Assembly (NCBI GenBank): GCA_902617805.1
Contig: CACMYF010000001.1
Location: forward strand, 62,001 to 126,000
Origin: an uncultured Pelagibacteraceae bacterium
Lineage (GTDB): Bacteria > Pseudomonadota > Alphaproteobacteria > Pelagibacterales > Pelagibacteraceae
Length of the DNA: 64,000 nt
Reading direction: 5' to 3'
Both the position numbers and the translations under genes were made by a program. Positions within the stretch are counted from its first letter, which is position 1; every line of letters starts with the position of its first letter. Shown piece by piece: positions 9,771 through 21,483 of the stretch. The notes under the pieces were generated by a model. The model saw only the letters and a program-made list of their open reading frames with translations. It ran no database searches and had not been told where the DNA came from.

Positions 9771-12700
9771 ATGATAAAAAATTTAAGAGTAAAATCCAGT
9801 GAGTACATTGATGAAACTAATAGAATTTCCTTTAAATTTAATGGTAAAACTTACCATGGCTTTAAAGGTGATACATTAGCTTCAGCATTACTTGCAAATA
9901 ATGTTCATTTGGTAGGAAGAAGTTTTAAATATCATAGACCAAGAGGAATTATGACGTCTGGTTCTGAAGAACCAAATGCTATAGTTCAAGTAAATCCTGG
10001 TACAAACAGAACAGAACCTAATGTTAGAGCAACAGAAGTCGAGATTTACGAGGGTTTAGAGGCATCCAGTCAAAACTGTTGGCCAAGTGTAGAATTTGAT
10101 ATTGGCGGAATAAACAATTTTCTCTCCCCTTTTTTTCCAGCAGGTTTTTATTACAAAACATTTATGTGGCCTGCTAGTTTCTGGGAGAAATATGAATTTT
10201 TCATACGACACTCAGCAGGTTTAGGAAAATCTCCAACATCAAGTGACCCTGACATTTATGACCATCGAAATATTCACTGTGATGTATTGGTTGTAGGTGC
10301 AGGTATATCTGGAATATTAGCAGCAAAAAATGCAGCTAAAAATAATTATAAAACGTTGTTAGTTGATGAAAAAAATGAAATTGGTGGCTCAACTATTTTT
10401 GAAAATAACGAATTTAACAAAATTGATAATAAAACTCCTTCTGAATGGTTAAAAAAAGAAATAGAGGAACTTAAAAATATTAAAAATCTTGAAATAAAAA
10501 CTAGAACAAGTGTAGCTGCTTATCATCAATATAATTATCTTTTGGCTAGAGAAAATCTAACTGATCATTTAGAGGCAAAAGATAAAACAAATAAAATCAG
10601 ACAAAGACTTCTGAAACTTAGAGCTAAGAAAGTTATTTTGGCTACAGGTGCTTTAGAAAGACCTTTGATATTTAATAATAATGATAGACCAGGAATAATG
10701 CTTTCATCTGCTGTTAAAAAATACAGTGAATTTTATGGAGTTGCTTGTGGTAGTAAAAATATATTTTTTACAAATAATGATAGTGCTTACGAAAGTGCTT
10801 TGTCACTATATAACAAAGGTATAAATGTTGAAGCAATTATTGATATAAGAGAACAATCTGAAAGTAAAATTGTTAAAAAAGTAAAAGAAGCAGGTATTAA
10901 AATTTACTGGTCATACTCGATTGTTGATACAACTGGTTATAAAAGACTAAACAGTGTTTCAATCATGAAACTATCTAATGACGGTACTTCAGTTACTGGA
11001 AGTAAAATTTCTATTTCATGTGATTGCTTGGGAGTTGCTGGTGGTTGGACACCTGCTGTACATTTATATACACAATCAGGAAGCAAACTTAAATTTGATG
11101 AAGAAAAAAAAGTTTTCGTACCAAATCAAAATACATCTGAACAAATAAGTGTAGGATCTTGTGGTGGAGATTTTAAAATTGATGAAATCATTAAAAATCT
11201 AAATCAAAAGCTTAAAGATACTCTAAATATTAAAGAAACGGATTTAGATAATATTAAAGTTGAGATTGATCAGGAAAATTCAAAAAGAAATATTTGGTTG
11301 CTTCCTTCTGATAAACCTTTGGGAAAAACTAAACCATTTGTAGATTATCAAAACGATGCAACGGCTAAAGATATAAAATTAGCATTAAGAGAAGGTTTTA
11401 GATCTATTGAGCATGTTAAAAGATATACGACTACCGGTATGGGAACTGATCAAGGTAAATTAGGAAATATGCATGCATTAGGAATAATTGCAGATACTGC
11501 TGGCGTTAAAATGGGAGAATTAGGAACTACTACATTTAGACCTCCTTACACACCATTAACATTTGGAACAATTGTAGGTCGAAATGTAGGAAAGTTTTTT
11601 GATATTTTTAGAAGAACACCAATGAATGATTGGCATGTTGAAAATAAAGCTGAATTTGAAAATGTCGGTCAATGGAAGAGAGCATGGTACTACCCTATTA
11701 ACGGAGAAACTATGCATCAAGCAGTTCAAAGAGAAAGTAAAGCTGCTAGAGAAAGTGCTGGTATACTGGATGCCTCAACTCTTGGTAAAATTGATATTCA
11801 AGGAAGTGATGCTTCTGAATTCTTAAATAGAGTTTATACAAATGCTTGGTCAAAATTAGCTATAGGAAAATGTAGATATGGCCTAATGCTAAATGAGGAT
11901 GGTATGGTTTATGATGATGGAGTTACAACAAGACTAGGTGAAAATCATTACATCATGACCACAACAACTGGTGGAGCAGCAAATGTTTTAGGTAAACTTG
12001 AAGACTATCTTCAAACAGAATGGCCTGAGCTTGATGTTTACTTAACATCTGTAACAGATCATTATGCTACAGCTAGTTTATGCGGACCTAATAGTAAAAA
12101 AATTCTTAAAAAAATAATTCCTGATTTAGATTTATCAGATGAAAATTTTCCACACATGTCATTCAAAGAAGCAAATATTGGAAGCATTCAGTGCAGAATA
12201 ATGAGGATTAGTTTTACTGGTGAACATAGCTACGAAATCAATGTTCAAGCAAGTTATGGAAAAGATTTATGGAAAAAATGCATGGAAGCAGGTCAAGAGT
12301 TTAACATTACTCCTTACGGAACTGAGACAATGCACTTATTAAGGGCAGAAAAAGGTTTCATCATTGTTGGTCAAGATACAGATGGAACAATGACTCCTAT
12401 CGATCTTCAAATGGATTGGATAGTAAGCAAGAAGAAATACGATTTCATAGGAAAAAGATCTCTTTATAGATCTGATACAATGAGAGAAGATAGAAAGCAA
12501 TTAGTAGGTTTATTAACTGATGATCCAAATATTGTTTTAGAAGAAGGAGCGCAAATAGTTTCTGAGTTAAATCAAAGTCCGGTTGAAATGCTTGGACATG
12601 TAACATCAAGTTATTTCAGTCCAAACCTAAACAAATCAATAGCCCTTGCAGTAGTTAGAGGTGGAAAAGATTTGATGGGAAAAAAACTTTTTGTGCCCAT

Positions 12701-12776
12701 GGAAAATAAAAATATTAATGTCACTGTTGCGCATCCAGTATTTTATGATGAGAAAAATGAGAGGTTAAATGCTTAA
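9771..12776 (+). CDS. soxA: Sarcosine oxidase alpha subunit
   Basis: N-terminal FNGKTYHGFKGDTLASALLAN, central FAD domain CDVLVVGAGISGILAAKNA, C-terminal GcvT-like folate domain; start set at the ATG at 9771. Confidence 0.95.
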   Translation: MIKNLRVKSSEYIDETNRISFKFNGKTYHGFKGDTLASALLANNVHLVGRSFKYHRPRGIMTSGSEEPNAIVQVNPGTNRTEPNVRATEVEIYEGLEASSQNCWPSVEFDIGGINNFLSPFFPAGFYYKTFMWPASFWEKYEFFIRHSAGLGKSPTSSDPDIYDHRNIHCDVLVVGAGISGILAAKNAAKNNYKTLLVDEKNEIGGSTIFENNEFNKIDNKTPSEWLKKEIEELKNIKNLEIKTRTSVAAYHQYNYLLARENLTDHLEAKDKTNKIRQRLLKLRAKKVILATGALERPLIFNNNDRPGIMLSSAVKKYSEFYGVACGSKNIFFTNNDSAYESALSLYNKGINVEAIIDIREQSESKIVKKVKEAGIKIYWSYSIVDTTGYKRLNSVSIMKLSNDGTSVTGSKISISCDCLGVAGGWTPAVHLYTQSGSKLKFDEEKKVFVPNQNTSEQISVGSCGGDFKIDEIIKNLNQKLKDTLNIKETDLDNIKVEIDQENSKRNIWLLPSDKPLGKTKPFVDYQNDATAKDIKLALREGFRSIEHVKRYTTTGMGTDQGKLGNMHALGIIADTAGVKMGELGTTTFRPPYTPLTFGTIVGRNVGKFFDIFRRTPMNDWHVENKAEFENVGQWKRAWYYPINGETMHQAVQRESKAARESAGILDASTLGKIDIQGSDASEFLNRVYTNAWSKLAIGKCRYGLMLNEDGMVYDDGVTTRLGENHYIMTTTTGGAANVLGKLEDYLQTEWPELDVYLTSVTDHYATASLCGPNSKKILKKIIPDLDLSDENFPHMSFKEANIGSIQCRIMRISFTGEHSYEINVQASYGKDLWKKCMEAGQEFNITPYGTETMHLLRAEKGFIIVGQDTDGTMTPIDLQMDWIVSKKKYDFIGKRSLYRSDTMREDRKQLVGLLTDDPNIVLEEGAQIVSELNQSPVEMLGHVTSSYFSPNLNKSIALAVVRGGKDLMGKKLFVPMENKNINVTVAHPVFYDEKNERLNA

Positions 12777-13332
12777 CTATAATTCAGTTATTAAAAATGA
12801 AATTAAGCAAGAAAGTATGTCTGTAAAGGAAATCTCTCCAGTAATAAAAATTAATTTGAGAGGTAAAAAAAGAGAATTTTTAACAAATGTTGGTAAAAAT
12901 CTTAATATGATCTTACCTACAGAAGCAAACACTTCAACAACTAGTGATAAATTAACAGCAATATGGCTTAGTCCAGACGAATGGATGATAATCTCAAATG
13001 AGCTGGTAAGTAAAGACACTAACAAATCTGATCTATATGAAATGTTATTTAATAGTATTTCAAAAACAAATTTAGGTGCTGTTATAGATGTAACAGATCA
13101 ATTTGTTCAATTAGAACTTAAAGGTGAAAATGTCTATGAAATCTTTTCAGCAGGATCTCCCTTTAATTTTAATGAATTTAAAGAAAAAAAAGGATCAACA
13201 ACTCAGACAGTTTTAAATCATGTAGATGTAATTCTGCACCATAAAGATGAAAATATTTTAAATCTGTTTGTTAGAAGATCTTTTGCTGAACACCTTTTCT
13301 CATGGATTGAAGACTGTGCTTCAAGATTATAA
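12769..13332 (+). CDS. soxG: Sarcosine oxidase gamma subunit
   Basis: Position directly after soxA; WLSPDEWMI and VTDQFVQLELKG, C-terminal VRRSFAEHLFSWIED typical of SoxG. Confidence 0.9.
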   Translation: MLNYNSVIKNEIKQESMSVKEISPVIKINLRGKKREFLTNVGKNLNMILPTEANTSTTSDKLTAIWLSPDEWMIISNELVSKDTNKSDLYEMLFNSISKTNLGAVIDVTDQFVQLELKGENVYEIFSAGSPFNFNEFKEKKGSTTQTVLNHVDVILHHKDENILNLFVRRSFAEHLFSWIEDCASRL

Positions 13333-13334
13333 AC

Positions 13335-13862
13335 TTATTTTTTTCTTCTAAAGTCCCATGGCATTTCAAATTTACCTTGCCACAGGCCTTTTTTTTCATT
13401 TTTAGCATTAATTTCGTTTGATATATATTTTTTTGAGTATTTTCTATAAGCTAATGCATAACCGTTTGAAACTAGCCAAGAGTTCAGATTTAAATTTCTT
13501 TTATAGCACTCTCCAATTAATCTTTTATATCTGTCAATATCCAAAATTTTACAAGTTATTACTTTGTTATTTATTTTTTTTTGTAATTTTTGAGTTGAAA
13601 TTTTTCCACATGGATAATCTTTAGTAAAAGTAAAAAAAATTATTTTTAAATATGGTTTTTTACACATTTGCTTGAATTCAGGTGCATCAATTCCATGCAA
13701 TCTTATTTTTTTTGAATTTATTTTTATTGTATCACCATCAATAATTTGAGCATTTCCAGAAATTTCTTTAATCTCTTCAGATCTAACATCGTTATATGTT
13801 AGAATAAAAAAAATCGAACAGATTATAATTAAAATTATCGCTTTCCTTTTTGTAAAAAACAT
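13335..13862 (-). CDS. Exported staphylococcal-nuclease-like (thermonuclease) protein
   Basis: N-terminal hydrophobic segment; IIDGDTIKINSKKIRLHGIDAPE and DIDRYKRLIGECY SNase motifs. Confidence 0.85.
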   Translation of the reverse strand: MFFTKRKAIILIIICSIFFILTYNDVRSEEIKEISGNAQIIDGDTIKINSKKIRLHGIDAPEFKQMCKKPYLKIIFFTFTKDYPCGKISTQKLQKKINNKVITCKILDIDRYKRLIGECYKRNLNLNSWLVSNGYALAYRKYSKKYISNEINAKNEKKGLWQGKFEMPWDFRRKK

Positions 13863-13875
13863 ATTTAAAAAAATA

Positions 13876-15213
13876 TTAAATATTAGCTAATTTATGTTTA
13901 ATATAATATTTAACATAAAATAGTAACATCAATGATATCAACCATTGAAAAATAGCCCAAATATAAAAAAAAGTTTTAAAATCTGCATTTAAATACTTTG
14001 CAATATAAAATGATAAAACTGGTACTATAACATTTCTGGCAATATTATTAACCATGGCTTTTTCAGATTTTTTTAAAGCCATAAAAAATCCATTTGATAA
14101 GAAAAATATTGGATAAGCAGGTAAAATAAATGCAGAAATCTTAAGGTACATCGAGCCATGCATAATTACATCTGGGTTTGAAGAAAAGAATTTAGGAACA
14201 ATGTCAGCACTTATAAAAATAACTACACCAGCTATTAACATTATAAATAGACCGTATTTTATTGAGGTAAAATAGGATTGCTCCACTCTATCGTAATATT
14301 TTGCTCCAATATTTTGCGCTATTATAGAAATTATTGCTGTATTAATTCCTAATATTGGTAACAAAACTACTTGCTCAATTCTTGTGGCAGATCCATACCC
14401 TGCTACAGCATATTCACCAAATAATCCAACATATGTAAAAACTATTGTTGCAGCAATAGAATACCCTAATATGGCAATTGTAATTGGCATTGATTGAAAA
14501 AAAATATTTTTTAAGAAAAAAAATTTAGCTTTGAAATGGTCTAAAGTAATTTGTTTAATCCTTTGATTATTTAATATTTTTATCAAAATAACCAAGATAG
14601 ATACAAATTGAGCAATTAAAGTTGCTATCCCAATACCAGTTATTCCTAATGGTGGTATAAATAAAAAACCAAATATAAAAATTGGATTTAAAATAATGTT
14701 TAAGAAAAAAGAAAATATTAGAACATTTCTGTAAGTTTTAGTATCTCCTTCTGCGTGTAAGAATGAATTTAATGCTACAACTAAAATAAATAATATTGTA
14801 CCTAAAAAAATTACATTTATATATTCGAGTCCAAGAATTGTTACTTCTTGAGAGGAATTCATTAATAAGAATATCTTTTCACCAAAAGTAAATCCTAAAA
14901 TAGATACAACTATCGAGATTATAATTGAATAAATGATTACATTTCCAAAATAACTTAAAACATTTTTTTCGTTTTTTTCTCCGATACTGCTGCCAATCAA
15001 TGATGTTCCGGCTACGGTAACTCCAATGGATGTAGCAATAATCAAAAAATATATCGGAAATGACTTGCTCAAAGCAGATAAGGCTTCTGGCGATATTTTT
15101 CCTGCATAAAAAGTATCTACGATTGTATAAAGTGTTTGAAATAAGGTTCCTACACTTGCTGGTACAGCAAGTTTTCTTACTAACAACGAAACTTCATCTT
15201 TTAATAAATTCAT
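13876..15213 (-). CDS. MATE-family efflux transporter
   Basis: ~12 hydrophobic segments; PASVGTLFQTLYTIVDTFYAGKIS MatE-type N-terminus. Confidence 0.88.
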   Translation of the reverse strand: MNLLKDEVSLLVRKLAVPASVGTLFQTLYTIVDTFYAGKISPEALSALSKSFPIYFLIIATSIGVTVAGTSLIGSSIGEKNEKNVLSYFGNVIIYSIIISIVVSILGFTFGEKIFLLMNSSQEVTILGLEYINVIFLGTILFILVVALNSFLHAEGDTKTYRNVLIFSFFLNIILNPIFIFGFLFIPPLGITGIGIATLIAQFVSILVILIKILNNQRIKQITLDHFKAKFFFLKNIFFQSMPITIAILGYSIAATIVFTYVGLFGEYAVAGYGSATRIEQVVLLPILGINTAIISIIAQNIGAKYYDRVEQSYFTSIKYGLFIMLIAGVVIFISADIVPKFFSSNPDVIMHGSMYLKISAFILPAYPIFFLSNGFFMALKKSEKAMVNNIARNVIVPVLSFYIAKYLNADFKTFFYIWAIFQWLISLMLLFYVKYYIKHKLANI

Positions 15214-15227
15214 TAATTTAAGATTTT

Positions 15228-16133
15228 TTAATACTCTTTTTGAAAGATATGTCTTTTTCCAGCTTCTTTAGCAAGATTAATTTGTTTTTGCCTCATCCTA
15301 AATCTTGATTTTTGATGATCTGTTAAATTATCGTGACAATTTGGACATGAAACACCCTCTTCATATTTTTTTGATTTTTTATCCTTAGGAGATATAGGTT
15401 TCCTACAACCACTGCACATTGAGTAAGAACCAACTTTTAGACCATGTTTTAAACTAATCCTGTTATCAAAAACAAAGCATTCACCTTTCCATAAACTTTT
15501 TTTCGTATTAGTTTTTTTGAGATAATTTAAAATTCCACCATTTAACTGGTATATGTTATTAAATCCTTTTTTCTCAAGATATACGGATGCCTTTTCACAA
15601 CGAATTCCACCAGTACAAAACATAGCTATAGGTTGATTTTTTTTTAATTTTTTTAGATATTTTGGAAAATCTCTAAAGTTATCAACATCAGGATTGATTG
15701 CTCCCTTAAATGTTCCAACATCGTATTCAAATGGTTTTCTCGCATCTATAAGAACAGTATCCTTTTTTTTAATCAGCTTATTCCATTTGATTGGATCTAC
15801 ATGGCTATCTTTTTTCTTTATTCTTTTATTTAAAGTTAAATTCATAGGAACAACTTCATTTTTAATTTTTACTTTTGGTTTGTGAAATGGTTGAAATAGG
15901 CTTTTAGAGATATTACTACTGTTAAATTCTTTGAATTTAAGAGTTCTTTTTAAATTGTTAATAGTGAATTTAATGTCTGCAGATTTACCAGAAATAGTTC
16001 CATTTACCCCTTCTTTAGAGATAATTATAGTGCCTCTAATGTTTTTCTTTTTTAAAATTTCTAATAAAATTTTTTGATTTTTCTTTAGATAAGTAATTTT
16101 AACAAATTTATAAAAACCAAATACTTCAAACAT
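15228..16133 (-). CDS. trhO: tRNA uridine(34) hydroxylase / rhodanese-domain protein
   Basis: GTIIISKEGVNGTISG, DARKPFEYDVGTFKGA, rhodanese loop FCTGGIRCEKAS, C-terminal CSGCRKPIS...CPNC. Confidence 0.9.
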   Translation of the reverse strand: MFEVFGFYKFVKITYLKKNQKILLEILKKKNIRGTIIISKEGVNGTISGKSADIKFTINNLKRTLKFKEFNSSNISKSLFQPFHKPKVKIKNEVVPMNLTLNKRIKKKDSHVDPIKWNKLIKKKDTVLIDARKPFEYDVGTFKGAINPDVDNFRDFPKYLKKLKKNQPIAMFCTGGIRCEKASVYLEKKGFNNIYQLNGGILNYLKKTNTKKSLWKGECFVFDNRISLKHGLKVGSYSMCSGCRKPISPKDKKSKKYEEGVSCPNCHDNLTDHQKSRFRMRQKQINLAKEAGKRHIFQKEY

Positions 16134-16783
16134 TATAATTTTCTACAAACAGTCATTCCATCTCCAAGAGGAATTATTAATTTTTCAACCCTTTTATCCT
16201 TTGAAATATGAACATTAAATTCTTTAATATTTTTAGTATATTTATCAGTATTGTTTTCATTAACAACTTCTCCATACCATAAAACATTATCAATGATTAT
16301 TAGACCATTTTTGTTCAATAATTGTAAAGAACGTTCATAGTATTCAATATAATTCATTTTATCAGCATCAATAAAAACTAAATCAAACTTTTCATTTTTA
16401 ATTTCATCTAAACTTTCTAAAGCAGGTTTAATTAATGTTTTTATTTTATGTTCTTGATTAGCTTTTTTAAAAAAATCTACTGCAACTTTATTAGTTTCTT
16501 CATTTTTATCTAAAGCAATTATTTTGCCATTATCTGATAATGCCAAAGCCATAGATAACGTACTTAATCCTGTAAACGTACCTATCTCTAAAACTTTTTG
16601 GATATTTGAAATTTTTATAATTAAATGCAGAAATTGACTTTGTGAAATTGATATTTGCATTCTTTTGATATCACCAAGAGAAGTGTTGTAATCAATTATT
16701 TCTTTTTGTACTGGATGTAAATTAAATCCATGACTTAAAATATAGTCTTGAAGTTCTTTAGTTATATTTAGGTCTGAGCCCAT
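16133..16783 (-). CDS. SAM-dependent O-methyltransferase
   Basis: KVLEIGTFTGLSTLSMALAL, FDLVFIDADKMNYIEYYE, LIIIDNVLWYGEV. Confidence 0.9.
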   Translation of the reverse strand: MGSDLNITKELQDYILSHGFNLHPVQKEIIDYNTSLGDIKRMQISISQSQFLHLIIKISNIQKVLEIGTFTGLSTLSMALALSDNGKIIALDKNEETNKVAVDFFKKANQEHKIKTLIKPALESLDEIKNEKFDLVFIDADKMNYIEYYERSLQLLNKNGLIIIDNVLWYGEVVNENNTDKYTKNIKEFNVHISKDKRVEKLIIPLGDGMTVCRKL

Positions 16784-16788
16784 AAATA

Positions 16789-18252
16789 CTAAAGTTTTTT
16801 CTTTAAAATCTCATTGACTAATTGAGGATTTGCTTTTCCACCAGAAACTTTCATTACTTGACCTACAAAGAAACCAAATAATTTAACTTTACCTGATTTA
16901 TATTCAGTAGCTTTGTCTCTGTTATCATCAATAACCTTATCTATCAGTGCCTCAAGTGCTTTAGGATCACTCTCTTGTTTTAAACCTTTTTCTTCAACAA
17001 TTTTCTGAGGATCTTTGTCTCCTTCCATCATTTGTTCGAAAACTGTTTTTGCAATTTTTCCAGAAATAGTTCCATCTTTAATTAAATTGATTAATTTTGA
17101 TAAATTGCCTGCACTTATAGGGCTTTCAGTTATTTCTAAATTTTTTTCATTTAAGGCTGCAAATAATTCACCAATTATCCAATTTGTTGCAAGTTTTACA
17201 TCAGATTTCTTAATTACATTTTCAAAGTAATTTGATGTTTCAATATCAGAAACTAAAATGTTTGCTTCGTAAGGTGATAATTTGAATTTTTCTATAAATC
17301 TTTTTTTCTTTTCATCTGGTAGCTCTGGAATTTCTGATTTTAAGTTTTCAATAAAATCATCTGAAACTTCTAATGGCAATAAGTCTGGATCTGGAAAATA
17401 TCTATAATCATGAGCATCCTCTTTTGATCTCATTGATCTAGTTTCATTCTTTTTAGTATCAAAAAGTCTTGTTTCTTGATCAATCGTTTGACCATCCTCA
17501 ATTAAATCAACTTGTCTATTAGCCTCGTATTCAATTGCCATCTGCATGAACTTTATTGAGTTAACATTTTTGATCTCACATCGAGTTCCAAAGTCTTTTG
17601 AGCCTTTTTTTCTAACAGATACATTTACATCTGCTCTCAAAGATCCTTCCTGCATGTTTCCATCACAGGTGCCTAAATATCTCATTATAGATCTTAATTT
17701 TTTAATATATGCATTTACTTCATCTGGAGACCTTAGGTCGGGTTTACTTACAATTTCCATTAAAGCCACACCTGATCTATTTAAATCAACAAAAGTATTT
17801 TTAGGATCTAAATCATGAATGCTTTTACCCGCATCTTGCTCCAAGTGTAATCTTTCTATACCTACCTCTTTTTGACCATCTGGCATATCAAGTATTACCT
17901 TGCCCTCACCTACAATTGGATCTTTGAATTGTGAGATTTGATATCCTTGAGGTAAGTCAGCATAAAAATAATTTTTTCTATCAAAGACAGATCTCCTATT
18001 GATTTTAGCTTTTAAACCAATTCCTGTTTTGATAGCTTGTTTTACGCAATACTCGTTTATTACCGGCAACATTCCTGGAAATGCTGCATCAACTAAACTT
18101 ACTTGGGTATTAGGCTCAGCTCCAAATTTAGTCGCTGATGTTGAGAATAATTTTGATTCCGATGTAACTTGTGCATGAACTTCTAAACCAATGACAACTT
18201 CATATTGATTATCATGTCTATTAATAAGATATTCAGATTTGTCCTTGGTCAC
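16789..18252 (-). CDS. gatB: Asp/Glu-tRNA(Asn/Gln) amidotransferase subunit B
   Basis: [39 protein letters not shown]. Confidence 0.97.
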   Translation of the reverse strand: MTKDKSEYLINRHDNQYEVVIGLEVHAQVTSESKLFSTSATKFGAEPNTQVSLVDAAFPGMLPVINEYCVKQAIKTGIGLKAKINRRSVFDRKNYFYADLPQGYQISQFKDPIVGEGKVILDMPDGQKEVGIERLHLEQDAGKSIHDLDPKNTFVDLNRSGVALMEIVSKPDLRSPDEVNAYIKKLRSIMRYLGTCDGNMQEGSLRADVNVSVRKKGSKDFGTRCEIKNVNSIKFMQMAIEYEANRQVDLIEDGQTIDQETRLFDTKKNETRSMRSKEDAHDYRYFPDPDLLPLEVSDDFIENLKSEIPELPDEKKKRFIEKFKLSPYEANILVSDIETSNYFENVIKKSDVKLATNWIIGELFAALNEKNLEITESPISAGNLSKLINLIKDGTISGKIAKTVFEQMMEGDKDPQKIVEEKGLKQESDPKALEALIDKVIDDNRDKATEYKSGKVKLFGFFVGQVMKVSGGKANPQLVNEILKKKL

Positions 18253-19706
18253 TTAATCCACCAATCAGTAATATTGTTCTTAAAATTAATTTTTTCTTCC
18301 ATAGCATATGCAATGTTTAAAATATTTTGTTCATCAAAAGCTTTACCAATTATTTGTAATCCTAACGGATATCCTTTAGCATCATGGCCTGCAGGTATAG
18401 AAATTCCAGGTAAACCTGCTAAATTTACAGGAACAGTAAAAATATCATTTAAATACATTGAAACCGGATCATTTGTTTTTTCGCCAATTTTAAACGCAGA
18501 ACTTGGAGTAGATGGGGTTAGAATTGCATCAACTTTTTTATAAGCATCATCAAAATCATTTTTAATAAGTTTTCTTACCTTTTGAGCTTTGAGATAATAA
18601 GCATCATAATATCCTGAAGATAAAACATAAGTTCCAATCATTATTCTTCTTTGAACTTCAGCACCAAATCCTTGAGATCTAGTTTTTTCATACATATCAA
18701 TAAGATTTTCTCCTTCAGCTCTAAAACCATATTTAACACCATCGTATCTAGCCAAATTAGATGAGGCCTCTGCTGGTGCTACTATGTAATAAGTTGGTAG
18801 TGCATAATTAGTATGAGGTAGAGATATATCAATAATCTCAGCACCACAATCTTTTGCATATTCAATACCTTTTTTCCATAGGTCTTCTATTTCTTTAGGC
18901 ATGCCATCTACTCTATATTCTTTGGGTATTCCTATTTTTTTACCTTTAATATCTTTTGTTAATTCTTTGCTGTACTCGTTTCTTTTAAAGTCTATTGATG
19001 TAGAATCTTTTTCATCATAGGTGCTAATAACTTCCTGCAACAATGCACAATCTTTAACATTTTGCGCCATTGGACCAGCTTGATCTAGAGATGATGCAAA
19101 TGCTACAATTCCATATCGAGAGCAACTACCATAAGTGGGTTTTAATCCAACAGTTCCTGTAAATGAAGCAGGCTGTCTTATAGATCCACCTGTATCTGTT
19201 CCAATAGTTATTGGTGTTAATTGAGCTGCTACGGCAGAAGACGATCCACCTGAAGAACCTCCAGGGACTAAATTGTTATCAATTGGGTTTTGTACATTAC
19301 CAAAAAAACTAGTTTCATTAGATGAACCCATTGCAAATTCATCACAATTTAATTTCCCCATTAATATAGCTCCTTCATTCCAAATGTTTTGTGTAACTGT
19401 TGATTCATAAGTTGGAACAAAGTTATTTAAAATCTTACTACCTGCCGTAGTTCTTAAATCTCTTGTACAAAATAAATCTTTTACAGCCATTGGAATACCA
19501 GGCAATTTCAGATCAAGATTAGGTTTTTCATCAAACTTTTTTGCTTTATTTAAAGCATTTGCATAATCTTCAGTTATATATGCATTTAATTCTTTTGAAT
19601 TTTCAGATCTTTCAACAAATGCTTTAGTAACTTCACTTGAGGAAAGTTTTTTACTTTTTATATTTTCTACTAACTCGGATAATGATTGCTTAGTTATATC
19701 TGACAT
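18249..19706 (-). CDS. gatA: Asp/Glu-tRNA(Asn/Gln) amidotransferase subunit A
   Basis: Amidase signature [38 protein letters not shown]. Confidence 0.97.
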   Translation of the reverse strand: MSDITKQSLSELVENIKSKKLSSSEVTKAFVERSENSKELNAYITEDYANALNKAKKFDEKPNLDLKLPGIPMAVKDLFCTRDLRTTAGSKILNNFVPTYESTVTQNIWNEGAILMGKLNCDEFAMGSSNETSFFGNVQNPIDNNLVPGGSSGGSSSAVAAQLTPITIGTDTGGSIRQPASFTGTVGLKPTYGSCSRYGIVAFASSLDQAGPMAQNVKDCALLQEVISTYDEKDSTSIDFKRNEYSKELTKDIKGKKIGIPKEYRVDGMPKEIEDLWKKGIEYAKDCGAEIIDISLPHTNYALPTYYIVAPAEASSNLARYDGVKYGFRAEGENLIDMYEKTRSQGFGAEVQRRIMIGTYVLSSGYYDAYYLKAQKVRKLIKNDFDDAYKKVDAILTPSTPSSAFKIGEKTNDPVSMYLNDIFTVPVNLAGLPGISIPAGHDAKGYPLGLQIIGKAFDEQNILNIAYAMEEKINFKNNITDWWIK

Positions 19707-19993
19707 TATTCAATTACCTTTGGTACTACAAAATAATCTTCATTTTCCTTAGGAGAATTTTTTATTACTTGATCTCTTAAGTTTTTACTTTTTACTTCAT
19801 CTGATCTTAGTTTTAGAGTTGTTTCAGCAACAGAAGTTAATGGTTCAACATTGTCAGTTTTTAATTCGTTAAGTTTTTCAATAAAATCAAAAATTGAATT
19901 TAAATCTACTGCAAGTTTCTCTGCTTTTTTCTCATCTACAGAAATTCTTGATAGTTTAGATATATGCTTTATTGTTTTAAGATCGATGCTCAT
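19706..19993 (-). CDS. gatC: Asp/Glu-tRNA(Asn/Gln) amidotransferase subunit C
   Basis: [34 protein letters not shown]; start set at MSIDLK (19993). Confidence 0.93.
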   Translation of the reverse strand: MSIDLKTIKHISKLSRISVDEKKAEKLAVDLNSIFDFIEKLNELKTDNVEPLTSVAETTLKLRSDEVKSKNLRDQVIKNSPKENEDYFVVPKVIE

Positions 19994-20043
19994 ATGGTAT
20001 TTAAATATGTCGCAAACTATCACTTAAGTTTAAAATATACAAT

Positions 20044-20499
20044 ATGATCACTATTGAAGAATTCAAAAAAAAACAGTCTGAAACCTCTAGATTGATTGGT
20101 TTAGATCTTGGTTCAAAAAGAATCGGTGTATCAATTTGTGATGAAAAACAGTCAATAGCCACACCATTTAAAACAATCAATAAAACCAATAATGATGATC
20201 TAATCAACGAATTAAAAAAAATAATAGAGGAAAACAGTATTAAAGGAATTATCATTGGATATCCAATTAACATGGATGGTTCATTAGGTCCTTCTGCTCA
20301 ATCTGTAAGTGATGTATCTAAAAATATAGACCAAAATGTTGATGTTGATGTTTGCCTATGGGATGAAAGACTTTCAACAGTTGGTGCATTTAATCTATCC
20401 AGTCAGCTTGATGTTAATGTTTCTAAGCGTGAAAAAAACATAGATCAAAATGCAGCTGCATTTATTCTTCAAGGAGCTATAGATTATTTAAATAATTAA
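20044..20499 (+). CDS. ruvX: Holliday-junction-resolvase-like pre-16S rRNA nuclease YqgF
   Basis: IGLDLGSKRIGVSICD, IIGYPINMDGS, WDERLST. Confidence 0.94.
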   Translation: MITIEEFKKKQSETSRLIGLDLGSKRIGVSICDEKQSIATPFKTINKTNNDDLINELKKIIEENSIKGIIIGYPINMDGSLGPSAQSVSDVSKNIDQNVDVDVCLWDERLSTVGAFNLSSQLDVNVSKREKNIDQNAAAFILQGAIDYLNN

Positions 20500-20541
20500 T
20501 CCTTGCCATCTAGGGGCTTTATAGCTATAGAGTTAATTTTA

Positions 20542-21483
20542 ATGGCAATTAAAACCAATAAAGCTATTAAGATCTCACAAAAACATTTGTTAGGTATCCA
20601 AGATTTGTCAGTTAATGATATTAATTATATCCTGGATGAGTCGGAAGCTTTCATAAAATTAAACCAGAGTAAAAATAAAAAAATTGATGTGTTAAGAGGC
20701 AAAACACAAATAAACTTATTCTTTGAGCCATCAACTAGAACTCAAAGTTCATTTGAACTTGCTGGAAAAAGACTTGGTGCAGACGTCATGTCAATGAATA
20801 TGAGTAACTCAGCCATTAAAAAAGGTGAAACTTTGATTGATACAGCCATGACCTTAAATGCAATGCATCCTGATATAATTGTGATCAGACATCAAGATTC
20901 TGGTGCTTGTAATCTGTTATCTCAAAAAGTTAATTGTGTAGTTTTAAATGCTGGTGATGGCAGACGTGAGCATCCTACTCAAGCATTATTAGACGCATTA
21001 ACAATTAGAAATCGCAAAAAAAAAATTCAGGGATTAAAAATAGCTATATGTGGAGACATACTTCATTCGAGAGTGGCTAGATCAAATATTTATCTTCTTA
21101 CAATGTTAGGAGCAGAAGTTAATATAGTTGCACCATCAAATCTTATGCCAAAAGAAATTGAAAAGTTTGGTGTAAACACTTTTACTGATATGAAAAAGGG
21201 TCTCAAAGATTGTGATATTGTAATGATGCTTAGATTACAAAATGAAAGAATGACCAGTTCATATCTTTCATCTAATAGAGAATACTATGAATATTATGGA
21301 TTAACTCCTGACAAACTTGATCATGCAAAGTCAGATGCTTTAATTATGCATCCTGGTCCAATGAATAGAGGAATTGAAATTGATACAAGATTAGCTGATG
21401 ACATAAACAAGAGTGTAATTAAAGAGCAAGTTGAGTTAGGTGTTGCTGTAAGAATGGCATGTTTAAAAATTTTTTGTGAATAA
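20542..21483 (+). CDS. pyrB: Aspartate carbamoyltransferase catalytic subunit
   Basis: [39 protein letters not shown]; start set at [10 protein letters not shown] (20542). Confidence 0.95.
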   Translation: MAIKTNKAIKISQKHLLGIQDLSVNDINYILDESEAFIKLNQSKNKKIDVLRGKTQINLFFEPSTRTQSSFELAGKRLGADVMSMNMSNSAIKKGETLIDTAMTLNAMHPDIIVIRHQDSGACNLLSQKVNCVVLNAGDGRREHPTQALLDALTIRNRKKKIQGLKIAICGDILHSRVARSNIYLLTMLGAEVNIVAPSNLMPKEIEKFGVNTFTDMKKGLKDCDIVMMLRLQNERMTSSYLSSNREYYEYYGLTPDKLDHAKSDALIMHPGPMNRGIEIDTRLADDINKSVIKEQVELGVAVRMACLKIFCE

